Positions 13,423 to 26,880 are shown, counted from the stretch's first letter. The stretch is DNA of 64,000 nt from Bilabrum cf. latius (GCA_965178125.1 OZ237737.1:1240001-1304000); one strand, 5' to 3'. Translations and numbers: made by a program. Notes: generated by a model from the letters alone, not told the origin.

Positions 13423-13549
13423 GTCTCAGAACAGTGTGCAGAGTCAAGTCAAGTGTGGCATTCGAGAGCCCGCATCAGCAGTCACTCAGTCTGGCCCTCA
13501 GCGAAGCTCAGGATCGCCATTCTGCGATCGACTGTCCGTAGCAGTCCGG

Positions 13550-14869
13550 TCAGACCAAGCGCACTATATGCGGCTGCAATGTTTTAGTTCCTGCGCGCTG
13601 CAGATTTTCCAGTGTCCATAGCGTCCTGATAGGCCCTGCAGTGGCCTCAGCAGGCAGCCATCTGACCCCTCTCCGCACGCCGATGCTGGCGGCCCACCGG
13701 AGCAGGTCGAATTGCACGCGCTGGACATCGCTAGGAGCCGCCGTGAGATCTGCTCTCCGCTGAATCAGCTCGCGCTGAGCCTGCAGTCCTGCGTACTTCA
13801 TCACCCAGTCGGACATGTCACCAAGAGTGTCGTACGGGACGGAGGTTGCACCCTGTGCTCCGTGTGCTGCGTGTGCTCCAATTCGCAGGCTAGGGGTAGC
13901 AGAAGCAGCGTTCTCAGCGCCCCCCTGCTCTTCATCTTCTGCGTCATGGCCGAAGACGTGCTCTGCAGTACCCAGCCTCTGTGCACGGGCAGCTCGGTGC
14001 ACCTCGCCGCGAGCAGCAGCAGCAATAGCAGCAGCAGCTGTTGCATTATGACAAGCCACTGCGTTTTCCCTGGCACGCTTGGAGCCCACTCGACTCGCCA
14101 GGGTTCCACCCGCGGCGAGGCTGGCTGAGCCTGAGGCAGACGTCGGGCTGTCGCTGCTTCCGCGCCTGGCGTTGCCATCCTCGTCGACGTTGCTATCTTC
14201 GTCTGAGTCATCGCTATCTAACTCAATGATCTTGGTCGCAAGACCATCGGGGGATGAGCGTGCCAGCCCCGCAGATACACCCTTGGCAAATTGCGCTTCC
14301 GGTGCTGATGAGGCGGAACTAGAGACACTGCATTTAGCTTGATTGATGCCTCCATTGCCTGATTTGTATGAATCATCGTCTTGCATAGTTAGATCTACGA
14401 AAAGTGGGCCCGCTTGGGCTTTCTTTGGTGCGCTATTATGCTGCGCAGCACCTGCTCCTGAACTGACGTTGCTGAGGCGTGCGCCAGGGCGTGTAAGTGG
14501 CGCTCCCAGCTAGATGGTATGGATAGAATCAGTCCCAAATAGACAAAAATTAGAGTCGTTGACCTGTTGATGATTCATCTGCGATGCGTGGGCGTGGATA
14601 CTATTCGTCGTTTGAGCTGATTCATGGGCCGCTATCATGCCATGCAGAGCGGAAACAATTGGCAGTTCTTTACTTGTATCGCAAAATCCATTACTATAGC
14701 ATGTACTGGGATGCCTAGAACAGGCATTTACTCTAGATGAAAGCAGATTCGCATGACCGACTAGACTGAGCAATTGCCTTGCTGCCGAGTGTGAACCCAC
14801 ATTCAACTCAAGCCTTACGCAAACAGGCAGATTCAAAACATAAGCATTCATCAATACCCATTGCATCAT
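13550..14869 (-). CDS. Hypothetical acidic nuclear-type protein with two SUMO-interaction-like motifs
   Basis: 439 residues, ending in TGA, with one in-frame TAG at 14510. I recognise no overall family. Two hydrophobic cores followed by acidic runs look like SUMO-interaction motifs: FVDLT before QDDD (around residue 155) and IIEL before DSDDSDEDS (around residue 212). A short basic stretch (SKRAREN) and Ala-rich low-complexity segments follow. The C-terminal ~85 residues are more ordered (Trp-rich, WVMKYAGLQAQREL and RWAASIGVRRGVRWLP). It is tail to tail with the methyltransferase gene and head to head (118 nt) with the next gene. Start at 14869 is the first Met of the frame; an upstream exon cannot be excluded. 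Confidence 0.55.
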
Positions 14870-14987
14870 GCATTGCTGGAACTGAAATTCACCTTACCGC
14901 GCAAATCTTGAACTAAATTGGGCATCCAGTAGTGCAAGATTACCGGACTACAACCAGAAAAGGCTTTCCAGAGATGGCAGAAGAAAG

Positions 14988-15572
14988 ATGCGGAATATGG
15001 TCGCCACGTGGATTTCAGACCTTTCTCTGGCTATCTCCAGAGAGAATGCTGTGGCACGGCATAGTATGTTTGTTGAATTAGAACATGACATCAAGGCCTG
15101 CCATCTGGAATTCGCAGACAGCGACGACTCGGAAGACGACCGGAGTCATGTGCAGGACTTCAAAAGACGCAGGGTCAGCGCGTCGGCTGCGGGGCTGCGG
15201 TACCCGCGCAATGGTAAGGGGGTAGATTCCGAGGATGTGGATGGGGTCTCGCTCGATGCTCCCGAGGGAGAGAGCGACAGCCAGACAGAAGCTTCAGATC
15301 TGTCGGACGACGATACGAGCCAGCAGAGCGAGGATGGTGCCGAAGCTGGTGAGTGGAAGCGACCGAAGGCAAGTAAGCGAAGACGGTTCTCGGAAGAACT
15401 GTCCAGTTTGTCTGAGCTAAAGGATGATGATCGAGATGAGGATGGTGTGATGCCGTCAATTTCACTTAGTCCCGCGAACTTCAGGAATGTCGTGAACGCG
15501 GAGCATGCAGTGGTTAAGGTTTCTCAGTAGAGTGCTGACACCAGGCCTGCGAAACGTGCGCGAAATGACTGA
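14988..15572 (+). CDS. Hypothetical small acidic protein with nuclear-localisation-like basic clusters
   Basis: 194 residues ending in TGA. A TAG at 15528 is read through to add a basic tail (PAKRARND). It has alternating acidic Ser/Asp runs (DSDDSEDD near residue 45, DLSDDD near 105) resembling casein-kinase-2 sites, and basic clusters KRRR near residues 59-62 and near 128. This composition suggests a nuclear protein; there is no recognisable domain. It is transcribed divergently from the SUMO-motif-like protein with a 118-nt gap, so the two may share a promoter. Confidence 0.5.
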
Positions 15573-15733
15573 TTAGGGCGGGGGGTTTGCAAGAGGTCCT
15601 TTGTAGCGTGTTGAACTTTCAAGAAGAAGATTAAAACCAGAAAAGGCCACGCAACAAAGAGACCTAGCGCGCAACGGCGGCGTGGGCCAACTCATAAAGG
15701 GAAGCCGAGCTGCCATGAAGTCAGCTCAGAAAA

Positions 15734-18700
15734 TCATACGTGAGACCCAGCTCCAGAGACAGACTCCGTCTGCCTTGAGGCAACGGCTAGCTATCCGCCC
15801 CTGCAGTGCGAGATCAAGTCTCCCGATGCCGTCATCGCACCAGCAGGCATTGCATAAAGGTCAACAGGCAAGGCTGGAAACGATCGTGCCGGCGCGTCGC
15901 TCATGCTCGCTGTAGATGCACTCGATCCCGCCCTGCCCCTCCCTGCCGTCTTGCCGCTGGAGTCCACCACCAAGTCGGCGAGGCTGGACCGCTTCGAGCC
16001 TCTCGCCCTCGAGTGCCCAGGAGTGCTCCTGTGAGCCAGCCCCCTGCGCGCTTCGATTGCTGGCGAGCCGCTGCCACTACGGACAAGCCGTAGGTGGTAC
16101 GCCGCGCAGCTGCCACAGGGCCAGCTGAGCGTCACCGCCTGCCCGCCAAAGTGCACTGCACGATCGTGATGAGGCCGATCGCGGCCGATTCCGACCACGG
16201 GCGCGCCCTGAGGGGGCGTGTCACCATCCTCCGGGAACGTCAAGAGGCAGCCGGGTCTGTCGACAAATGGCACGCCTGCAGCTTCATCGCGCTGCTGGAT
16301 CCCACCTGCAACATCAGGGACAGGCCAGCCCCGTACAGCACCATCGGAGCAAGACACGAGAGCAACGCATCCCCACTGCTTTGATTCGCTCCAGATGCGA
16401 TGCAGCACGACTTGCTGGGCGGGCGCGTGGCAGCGGGCTTGGTGTATGATGCGGGCTTTAAGCCGCTGCCGATCACCGCTATCACCTTCATGCAGTGCAG
16501 TAGCCGCACCAGGACCATCATCCACCTCGCCTCGGGACGATCCTAGTAATGCCCGAACAAACACAGTACCATCCTGCTGCGCACTAGCAAGCAAGGCAGT
16601 CTTTTGCGAGCTTTTGTCCGAGTCTGCGAGCCTGCAATGAGCACACGAAACATCTGAAGCATGAGCCACTGAGGCATACATTGGTTCGGGCCCCCAGAGT
16701 GCTGTGACTCGAACCACACGCAAGTCTGGCACACCGGTAGTCACCAGCAGCTGGCACTCTGATGAATAGCACAGGACCGCTGGCATGGCCTGAGCTTCGG
16801 CACCAGATTCACGCCCGGCTGCCCCGTAGGTTTCGAAGGGTATCATAACGTCACAATCTCGAGCGGCAGCAAGCGGGTCTTGTACCACTGGGATACCAGA
16901 TCTACCATGGGCTGGGCCTTCCAGAGTCTTGGCAGCATCTGAAGCATCAAGGCTGCTGAGAGGCACTCGGAAGTGGCACGGCCGCACCCTTCGCTCGCCA
17001 GGTGCCGGTGTGCAGGATGCATCGGCCACGACTGCCCCCATGCTCGCCGATCGGCGCTGCACACTAATCGCTGCGCCTTTGCTACGAGAAACCGTTTCTG
17101 ATGCACCCACCTCGGGAGCGACACCTGGCCTACTGCCAACGAACACGTCCAGGTGCAGCTGGTTCTGCATGAAAAGCTCGGTCTCACTCGCATCCTCACC
17201 ACAGCCGCACGGCGCACTCACGATGCTTACAGATTGGTACAGCGGTACTCGGCAGCTGGGATCAGATGCAAGCGTGTGCCTCTTGGCCCCCGATGGCAGC
17301 GAACTCGGCTAAGCAAGCCACATACTCGGCAAAAGACTCCATCGAGCTGAGCTGGTGTCGCCGGTGCAAGAAAGGATGCAAAGCAGCGACTAACCCGTCC
17401 AAGAAGTTGCTAAAATGAGAGAAGAATCCAATCTGCCGCTGCAAAGAACTGCAAGCGCTGCGCAGCCCCCTTGAAAGTTGCTCGCCATCGAGGTGTCCGA
17501 CTTGCTCGGTAGCCCTGGGAGACTGGCAGGTGGTTGCATAATGCTATTCGGGTTTAATGTGTCGATTCGCAGCCGAAAGGAACCCGTCCTGCCAAATCGG
17601 CTTCCGGCAGCGGCCATACCCACCCTGCTAGATCCGATCCTTCGCATCGATTTGCCCCTCGTCGCTCTCTCGGGAAGGATACTTGTCTGCAGTCCAGTGT
17701 TCACTAGCTCGTCTGAGTAGTCAAATGCATCTGCACTCGCTCGACGACGTCGAGTGGATGCCCCTCCCACTTGGTGCGCCCGTGCCCGCACCAATGCAAC
17801 GTCAAGTGTAGCCACCGGCTGCCAAGCCCCATTATGATCTCGCACGAGTGCTGTGATAGATCCGGCCTGATTGGACAACACTAACGCGTCAACAACAGAC
17901 TTATCGGAACGTCGCAGCTGCCCAGAGGCATAGGCTACTGCAGAATCAGACACAATAGCCGCGCTCTCGCACCATTCCTCTGCACTATCAGTTGGTAACT
18001 TGCTGTGTGCGGTGCTAGCCGCTGCTGTTTGCAAGAATGTAGCAATAGAGATTGGAACCCTGACCGTGTTTGTCTAGAGTACCTCTTGCACAAAGTGCAA
18101 CGCAGCAGCAGCGAACTTTGGTCCGCCTGCCTGTGCTGATGCCATGGAAAGCAAAGCCATAGGGCTGGCATCCTGGCGATCTACCATATCCACCGCATGC
18201 TCCAGAACCGTTCTCAGCTGGACATAGACATCAGAGGGGATCGCTATATGTCGGGATGGCACAATTCTTGCCTCGCAGTAACTCAGGCATGACGAGATCA
18301 AGACTAGTCCCAGGAGAGGACTAGCTGTACACAGCGTGTGCAGCTCGCTCATCACAGCCACTCGGTCGGAATCCATGCAGCCTGCTTCAGTTGATTTGGC
18401 ACGTACACTTCGATCCATTTGTGCTGCTGTAGCAGTCAGACCGACTTTTCCTACAGGACTGGCATCCGGGCCAGGACCGGGGTCCTACTGGTTGACTGAA
18501 CTGCCCGTAGCCACCGAGGCACCATCAGATACGGAGCTATCGTCGTCATCGCCATCTGAGAAACTCATGACTTCGCCGAAATCACCGCGCAAATGCCGCT
18601 GACCATCAACTTCTAAATTGAAGGGCTCTATTTCAAACTCTGGTGTGCCTTGATGTGAGCTTGAAATGGACCTCATGTTTGGGTGAGACTCTAAGACGGC

Positions 18701-21700
18701 TGCTCCGGCTCCACTCGCGGCATGCTGCAGCCTCCTCGCGGTGGAATCCGGAGATATCGAACTCGACACGACGGATTTATGTTGCTCGCGAGACCTCCCT
18801 ATGATGGTTCGGGCGCCACCATGTTGCGATTCGGATGCATTCGAAGATAGCGTGGCCGAATCCCGCGGCGTAGGCTCCACGGTGCTGTCGAACATGCCTC
18901 CGCTGCGGACGTCGTCGTCTGCTGACGAGCACAAGGCGTCTACCACATCTAGCACTGCAATTGTGGGGACAATCTACTGGCCTAGCATCTCACCGATAGA
19001 GTCTCCCCGGTCACGGTCGACCGAGAGGCCCTGTAGCAGCTGCACAACTGGCCTGTTGCGGTAAGTCTCCAGCCATGCCCCGGCAGGCACGGCGTGTCGC
19101 AAGGATGCGTGCAGCACTCTATCCTCTCGCGAGCAGAATAACTCGTGCTCAAGCATTGAGGTAAGCTCACCTGCGCCTGGCTCGCACGTGCTGTCACTGT
19201 CCCCTGACCAGTCGAAGGGCAAGTGCACCTGCAGCAGTGAGAGAGTACCTGCTGCCGCTCCCGACCCAGATATGTAGAACGGAATCAAAGCCTCCGGTCT
19301 AGCAATAGGGCTCTTCTAAATGACTATGGTAGTTGGTGCGATGGCTGGGATCGCTCCAACCAAAGCTGCCGAAAATAGCGCTATTCCCCCGGCTAGCCGA
19401 GGTGAACCGTTCGAATGCAAGACTGGCGCGCGACTTGGGGTTATCTCAATGTAGCCCAGTTCTGCACCGGAAAACTGAAGGGAATCGCCCTCTGTCGTGA
19501 CATGCACCGGAAATATAGAGAATACGATTCGGCCGCTGCGGCAAGCTGCCCGCTTCACAGTACAGACGGATTGGACAGCATTCATACGCGTGGATAGCGT
19601 CTCTGCGCACCACTTCACCACTGCCGTAGGGTTCGATTCTTTAATAGATACATCAACATCGCTAGCGTATAAACGATCCAGTTGGTGAGTAAATTCGCTG
19701 GCTGCGGTGCACAAAAGATCGCGAAACGCTGTCGGCAACGCAAGCACGCCCCGAACTCGTCGACGAGCGCGGCCTGATGCGCGCAGTGCCTCAGGGCCCA
19801 CAGCAGCGGCAGCATTCTCCCATGCAACCAGCCGCTCCACGAGAATTTGGGCTGCCTAGCTAGTTGCTACCCGTCGAAGATACTTCTACTAGCTCCAGGC
19901 CGTCTTTTTCAATGCAGCACCTCCCACAGCCGCACCTGGCGATGGCGACATCAAACGACAGTGCATAGCAGTAAACCACGCGGCATTCGGCCCGGGTCGC
20001 CATCCTAGCAGGTTGCCTGCACCGAGCAACATGGGCGCAAACAAACGTGCCAGGCATGCCCACGTGATGACGGCTGCCTCAAGGGGGCTGTCAAAGGGAC
20101 GACGATGCCAGCTGCTGGCAAGAGACGTTTCACATACACGGACCTACTCGAGGCCTTGGAGAAGCACGGAAGCATCAAACACCTATTCTACCTGCGCTTC
20201 AAGCGCGTCTTCAACGTGATCGGGGGAGTCTAACGGGCACACCACATCCACGAGGGCTGGGAGAAGCTTGCCTTGCCAAACCTGCCCTGTGTCAGCGTCA
20301 ATGATGGCAACACCGTGCTGCTGCTTGTTCGTGTACCACCTGCGCAACTTGCAGTCTGATCGAAGCGATTGCAGCTAATCAGATCTATCAGTTTCTCGCT
20401 CAGCACCCTTGCCATTCCCGCAAAGAGTTCGCAGGCAAGTCCTGGCGGCCTCTCTGGTGCACCCGTATAGAAATGGTACGGGCGCCGCAAGAAGCTTGGA
20501 GAGCAGCTAACCTGGAACAAGCGGGAGCACAGGGAGCTCCCACTGCATCGGCAGAAGTAACTCAAGGAATGCAAGTACCGTGGCAGACACATCTGAGGGG
20601 CACTTCCCAATTACGATGGTTCGCCGCTCCGATACTAAGCCAAGCACGCCCTGCAGCACAGCAAATGACGAGAGTCTCGCCGCGCGACCCGTAATAGCCA
20701 ACAAGGGCAACCGTGTCGGACCGTGTGCGCCAAGCAGGGGGTGCCGAGGGAGAATGGTGTCGACTCCGTCCAGCAGATGACTCGATGTCTTGTCATTAGA
20801 GCCGTCTGTGGACCAGTCCGCTGCAGTCCTTCCGACGCATACAAAGCTGCGGGGTGGGCCATGGGTGCTTGAGCTCTACTTGGGATCAGTTGAGCCGTTC
20901 GAGGTACTGGCCGTGCTAGCATGACCTGAAGCCTTGTTGGCTGGAATGCGAAGTCCCGGGGAGATGGTAGCTGGTGCACTGCAGTGCTGCAGCTGGTCAA
21001 CCCATGGTACTAGCCTGTCCAGACCCGGCCCGCTGGTGGGGCTGGAGCAGTCCGGGCCTGGTGCAGCCACATAGTCCCCAGCAGCCAATTGGTGGCTAGA
21101 GGCAGCTATCAATGTGTTCAACAGCATCCCGGCTCTAGATCGCAGGAAGGGCACGGTGCTCATGCTCCTGGACACCAGCACCACGCAGACTTGAATCTGT
21201 GAGGTGGGTGGGCGCGCCGAGCTGCCAGCATCATGGTGTTTCAGGGCAACTGTGCAAGGACAGGAAGATGCTGCATAGACACGCGTGTGCGGTTCAGGTA
21301 GCCTGGTTACCAGCGCAACTGCCCTTTGCATGAACGAGTCGCGTGCATCGGCACTCGACGGCCCAGCCGCCCGCATGGAGGACCCGGTAGACTCCTCCTT
21401 TACTTCACCGCTGAGGGACTCAACAATGAAAGGCGCAAGTTGGGGCGGCAGCTAGGAATGCTCGCTGTCGGTCTTTGGCCATCTCCACAGCATGTGCTGC
21501 TCCATCCAGTGTGAGGCGGCTGCGTCAGGGTCTGTGGCACATTCTCGGTGTGCCGCAGATGGGCCGTCCCGGCCTGCCACAGCCCGCCACGCTCGCGAGA
21601 CCTCAGCCAGTGCCGGGGCATCGAGTGTCCTTTCCTAATCAACGCAAAGGGGCTCTCTGCCTGAAGTGACCGCTAATTTCCATCCAATCACTGCGCAATA

Positions 21701-24700
21701 ATCCACGAGAGGAATCCCCGGCGGACTGGTGCCTCCAAGCTGCGATATTGCAGCGCTAACCCGAACCTGCCCAAACTTAGAGAGCCCGCTAGATGGTGAA
21801 GCGTGTTGCGTCATTGAATCAGAATCGGAGGTATCTTTCTCGCTGGGTGAATCGGTCCGGCTTGCATCTCGAGCGCTTGTGCCGGTGGCATCAGCAATGC
21901 TTGCTTCGTTGCTCGCCGCCTCTTCCACAAGAACGGAAAGACGGCACGTCGGGCAGCCCAATGGACTCTATTCTGGTGCTGTAAATTCGTAGTATGACCT
22001 CGATTTGGTTCCCGTCGCAAATCGGTTGATTTCTAGCCGGACTGCGAGCAACACAGCAAAAGCAGGAATCGATCGCAGCGTTGAGCCACGCGACAAGTTC
22101 TAGCAACACGTTTGCCACCTCAAGCTCACGGGTTCCTAGAAGCATTGCCTTGTCAGCTGTAGCATCTGCTGCAGCGGCAAGGCATCTAATTTGGAACGAC
22201 CCAGAATCATCGGACGATACGACTGTCATGTCGTCCCCGATTCCGTGAAGCCCCGACGGGATCTTTGACGGCAAGCTGGCACTGCTAATAGAGAATCGTA
22301 TGCCATTCTCCTCTTCTGCGACATGCCAGAGACCGTAAAAAGGGACTAATCCTTTCAGATAGGGTGCAGCAACCGATGCAAGACAGCAAACAACTTGCTT
22401 GAAGCCTTACCAGGACTGAGCTGCTGGGTGCCGAGTACCATGCTAAGGACAGACACTTTGATTGTTTTCATGGCGCTGGATCCATTCTGTGAGTCATTGC
22501 TACAAAGCTCTGAATGACGGTTGAAATTGTCTACTGCATGTGTCACCGATTCGGAGCCGACACATCTGCGCCAACGCGCAGGCCATCTTGGCGGCTCTAC
22601 CCGCGGGTTCATGTACTAACGAGAGTGGATCATTCAAGCGCCTTACAACCAAAACCTGATGGCTCCACCACTCACTGAGACAAGCCCGAGTCTCACAGAA
22701 CCCTCGGACAGCAACGGCACCCAGCGCACAGACACGACGGGCCCGTGGTGTGGGATAGCCTCGTCGTCACACCCTCCCTTTGTGTCACCTTCGTCGCCCC
22801 TGCCAGAGTGCTCCTCAGCCGTGCTTGTCTCAGCTGCCAGTGGGGCCACTTCCGGTTGCCATGGCAGGGGCAGGGGCCAGGCCTCCCGCAAACGAGTCCG
22901 ACGTGCGAGCTGCTGACTTTGTCCTGGCACTGACCCTGGTTCTGGTAGTGAGTGAGATCTCTGTGGCGACAACTAGCCCCGTTGAGCAGCCGAGTTGCCA
23001 CTAGCGATGCCACGCTGGCCCGACAAAGCGCCGATCGAGCTTGCATGCGAATCACAAGACCCGAGCGTGCATGCGACACCACGCCTACCCGTGCTCCACA
23101 CATGCACGCGCCCATCTTCGCCTCCAGCCGCAATGCTCAGTCCGTCCCCGGCCCCAATTGAGTCCAATTCAGCCCAGGCATACGCATGCAGCCTGCCGTG
23201 TAATCTCGCCAGCACTCGCCGGCGGGCAGGTCGAAGCACCCCGGGGCCGCAACCATTATCGGAGCGAACGTTCTGTATGGCACTCACCTCGATGGGCCTG
23301 CCCCTCGGCATCGAAACCAGGGCCAACGCGGCTGATGCTGCGTGGACGGCCCGTCGGTGCTAGCCCCTGTCCCCAACATGGGGATTGCTCCACCGCCACG
23401 GTGCTGCAGGAGCAGCTTCATCCTCCGGTGCGTCTGGCTATGATGCAGACGGTGTATCACCGCGGCGCCGTTGCTTCCTGCGGCGCCCCTGTCTCGGAGA
23501 GTATGATGGTCGCTCGGCCAGCATGCTAGTGGGGGGCCCTACTGACACGCTCGAAGTCAGCACCGGGAGCGGCCCGCCCACCCTGCTCTCCAGCAGGCCA
23601 AGGTACCTTTCCCTAGCCTTGCGCTTGGCTCGCTCTCTCGCAGTGTCCGGAGAGACGGACCGAGAGCCAGCCCCGCTTGCGGACCGAGAGCCAGCCAAGA
23701 CGCTTGTTCCAGTCGAATCATCGAAGGCAAGCTCATCTTCATCGAGCATGTCTGGCTGATCAACTCCTGCCAAGACGCTTGCTGCGGCACTGCTGCTGCT
23801 AATCCTGGCGCCATGACCTTCTGTCCGTCTACGCTGGCGATCCACCACGCTCTGTCCCTCCGGCTCCACCTCATAGTTGCGCTTCCAGGCGGCACCCAAC
23901 GCACCCAATTCCGGCCATCTCGGATCGAAAGCAGCTGTTTCATCGATGCTGCTCGTTGACGCCTGCACAGACTGACTGTTTGCTCCTATAGTTGAGCTAC
24001 CTTCAGTCGCTATACCTGGGTTGGTCGCTGGCTCGTTGTGTTTCGGCCACGATGGATGGGGCGCCTGGCCCAAGCCCCGCTTGTGCCAGTACAGCGCAGC
24101 TGCAGCCTCTGCTCTGGTACCCATAGCAGTCAAGTCTACAGCAACTCCAACCATGGAATCGATCGACTAGTCATCTTGTACTTCACCGACCGCGCCGTCA
24201 GCCAAGGATTGTTTGGGAGGTTGGGATGCATTGCTGGCGCTTGCCTAGCCATTCGATTTCGAGTCACTCAACCCTGTTATCTCACGGCAGAAGAGCGGCA
24301 GTCGTAGAACAAGGTCAGGCGGACAGCCACTGCCTGCAACCACTGGGATATGCACAGCTTTGGGGCCTCGTCTGGCCGACTTCCGCGCGCCTCGAGGAGG
24401 CGTGTGCATGGAGGATGTACCTGAGCCGGCAGACGGTTCCCGTGGAGCGCAAGCAGCAGAAACTGCCCCATCCAAGTGCGACCATGAGTGCTACCACGCA
24501 AGCATGTGAAGTCGCTGTAAAGTGGGTCCGAGGTCCAATATCATTGCCCGGGGCCTGCTAGCACCTGTCGGTCGAGGCAACTGTCCGCACGCAGCAGTGG
24601 CAGTAGACTCGAAGGCCGATGCGTGCGCTGGCAAGGAGACAGAGCCGCGGCGTTCTGCAGCCCGAACTGCCGCTGATTGAGCGTAGCCGAGCGGTGCGTG

Positions 24701-26719
24701 CAGGCTGGCCGGGGGAGGAGCATAGTAGGACTCCGTGGGAACCCCAACTAGCGGCTCAGGGCAATGGCGACACAGACACGTCACAGCCGGAGCGCCCGCC
24801 TGAGTAGGCTTTGCGGGTCGCGAGCCCCGCATGGAAAGCACTGGTTCCAGTTGTTGCCGTAGTACCAGAGACATGGTGTATTCTTCCCGTTGAGGATTTG
24901 CCAGCATGATCCATCCCATTGTCTGACCGCCCGTCCATGTCGCAAGCAGAAGCAGGGTGCCGCACGTGCTTGATCGAGAGGGACCACAGGATGCCTGTGG
25001 CGTAAGGCTTCCATGCGCCGCCCATAGCCACGCAATCCCTGCAATGGATCCCTGCTCCTGCACGGCTTGCATGGTCCACACTGTCCTGCCGATGGAGATG
25101 TACCTGTCTCGCACTGCTCCCGTAAGTACTGTTGACACACGAAGCTCTCCGTCGCTCGAACCAAACGCAAGAAAGCGCGTCGACTCTGGATGAGGATATG
25201 GAGGAATACTTGGTACTTGCGCAGTCGGCATGCCGGAAATGACTGGAGATAGGGCCAGGGAAACGATTCCACCCTTCATCGCCTCCCACTCCTGGGCGGC
25301 AGCAGCACCACTCGTCCCAGGCAGACCGCTGTGCAGCCGGCTGTCCCACGTACAAATATCAGGTTGGACAAAACGGTTGTAGTGACTACCGACCGCAGAA
25401 GCCCACGCAGCAGGTGCTATCGCGCTGCTCGTCGCAGCGCCGCTCAATGAGTCGCTTGGCAGGCACAGGCGCACTCGCGAGAGCAGGACATCGCCACCCG
25501 ATAATCCAGCTGCAGCAATAATGCCAGCACCGTCTTCATCTGGAACAGCGTCAATGCTGATAGATTCCTGCGCCACTTGTGTGCTCTGGGCTCCAGAGCG
25601 AGCAGAGGTCTCTGTCCTTGCTGCTGCTGCTGCTGCTGCTGCTGCCGCGTCCTCCGTGGCAGCATCATCGCCAGCTTCGCTCGCGTCTCGATCAGCTAGG
25701 CGACCTGATCGACTAGCCTGGCTCTCCAAAGCGATTCCAATGCTTGCGACTGGCCTCCCTTCGAACTCGATTACCGCCGGGCCTGTATCGCCGGTTCTGC
25801 CGGGCCCGGCTCGCTTGGTAGAGCTAGTATCCGGTTCCTGCCGCTCTGTACTGTCAGGCTTTGTATCGTCTGATGCTCCTCTCGTGGTAGAGACCTTTCC
25901 ACCGCTGACGGGCTGCGTTGGTGCCATCTACGAGAACTCGAATCCACTGCTCGCACTCATGGCTTGTAGCAGCTTTCCTGGGCGGACTGCGTCAGTACCG
26001 GGAGGTGGCGGCTTCACGCAGGCTCTAAACAGCGCGAGCAAAAGCCCAATTCTTCTGTTTGTAGAGGTTTTACTGCCCCCATTCGACTTATACTCGGATA
26101 AAGACACATGAGCTGCGATTTTCGCGATACTGGAAGCCGACAGGCACAGCGAGACCGGCAGCGAGGAAGCTCCGCTTCGGATCGCAAGGCTGCCCGCTCG
26201 ACCTAGATCTTCAAAGCATGGTCCCCCGAGCCGAACCAGACCTTTCACGATACGGAGTGATACAATACCTTCGTGCTCGTGTAGGCCTTCTTGCTGCCTT
26301 CTCTTGATCATTTCGGACAGCTGGTGCATGGCTTCAAATTGCTGCGGTGATTCACGCAGGATTTCCTGGCCAATCGCGAGAGCGAAAGTATCGGCCACGT
26401 CACGACTGTGCGCACAATGCAGAAAGCTAGATTCGTAACTTGTTGGTTGGCAGCACAATTTGAGAGCCTCAAAGAAGTGCCCGCTCGTGATAGACCTCTG
26501 CATGGAATCGACCGCTGTCTGCCAGAAAGACGCCTTATCAATCGATATACTACCTGAGGCTTCGAGCCGAAGCTATTTTGCTATTTCTAACTTTCCCATG
26601 GCTGCACATGCGTCTGCCATTGCCAGTAGGGCTGCACGAGAACTCACGAAGGCAGCGCCTTCACCACTAGTGGATGTTCTTGCCCCGACTGGAACAGACT
26701 CCTGTTCATTGCCAGCCAT
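15734..26719 (-). CDS. Giant DENN domain-WD40 protein, putative Rab guanine-nucleotide exchange factor
   Basis: About 3,570-3,596 residues. Exons: 26719-22647, 22586-22411, 22351 to 22055 (or 22130), and 21978-15734. The introns of 60 and 59 nt have GTAAGG donors. The third acceptor is at 21979, with two in-phase donors (GTGAGC at 22129 or GTGTTG at 22054). Starts at ATG 26719 just after an in-frame TAA; ends in TGA. The N-terminal third is helical then WD40-like (SSDGELRV, EDGRVHVWS, GGAIRFW). The DENN core is around residues 1780-2040: an SRSMSTVPFLRS segment (uDENN-like), then a stretch with LLLPMQWELPVLPLVPG and APVPFLYG, the classic cDENN signature. A TAG lies inside that signature (20507). 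WD-like repeats recur near the C-terminus. About 26 in-frame TAGs, including a TAG-TAG pair at 19891-19886. DENN proteins activate Rab GTPases in membrane traffic; the Rab is unknown. Confidence 0.78.
25620..25645 (-). repeat. GCT/GCA microsatellite coding for poly-Ala
   Basis: Uninterrupted trinucleotide run inside the DENN-WD40 gene, giving about nine alanines on the coding strand. Likely length-variable between strains. Confidence 0.8.
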
Positions 26720-26839
26720 TTACGGAGGAATCTTCAAATTAAAAGAACAATTGATCTATTCACTGGCTTCTGGTTTTTCACGGTAATTTAAACGAGCCAA
26801 AAAGAATGCTTGGTCGGAGCTAAGTGCAAACTGCAACTG

Positions 26840-26880
26840 CCGCGCCGGCGGGCCGCCGCGGGCCGGCGGCCCGGGCGCTG
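26840..26880. other. GC-rich inverted repeat between two tandem giant genes
   Basis: CGGGCCGCC and GGCGGCCCG flank a 7-nt spacer, a stable 9-bp hairpin in an otherwise AT-richer 264-base gap between the NACHT gene stop and the DENN gene start (both leftward). Possibly a structured 3'UTR or promoter element; no further support. Confidence 0.4.

Noticed and set aside
26840-26880. Rho-independent terminator at the GC hairpin
   Set aside because: The context is eukaryotic and no T-run follows; kept only as an inverted repeat.
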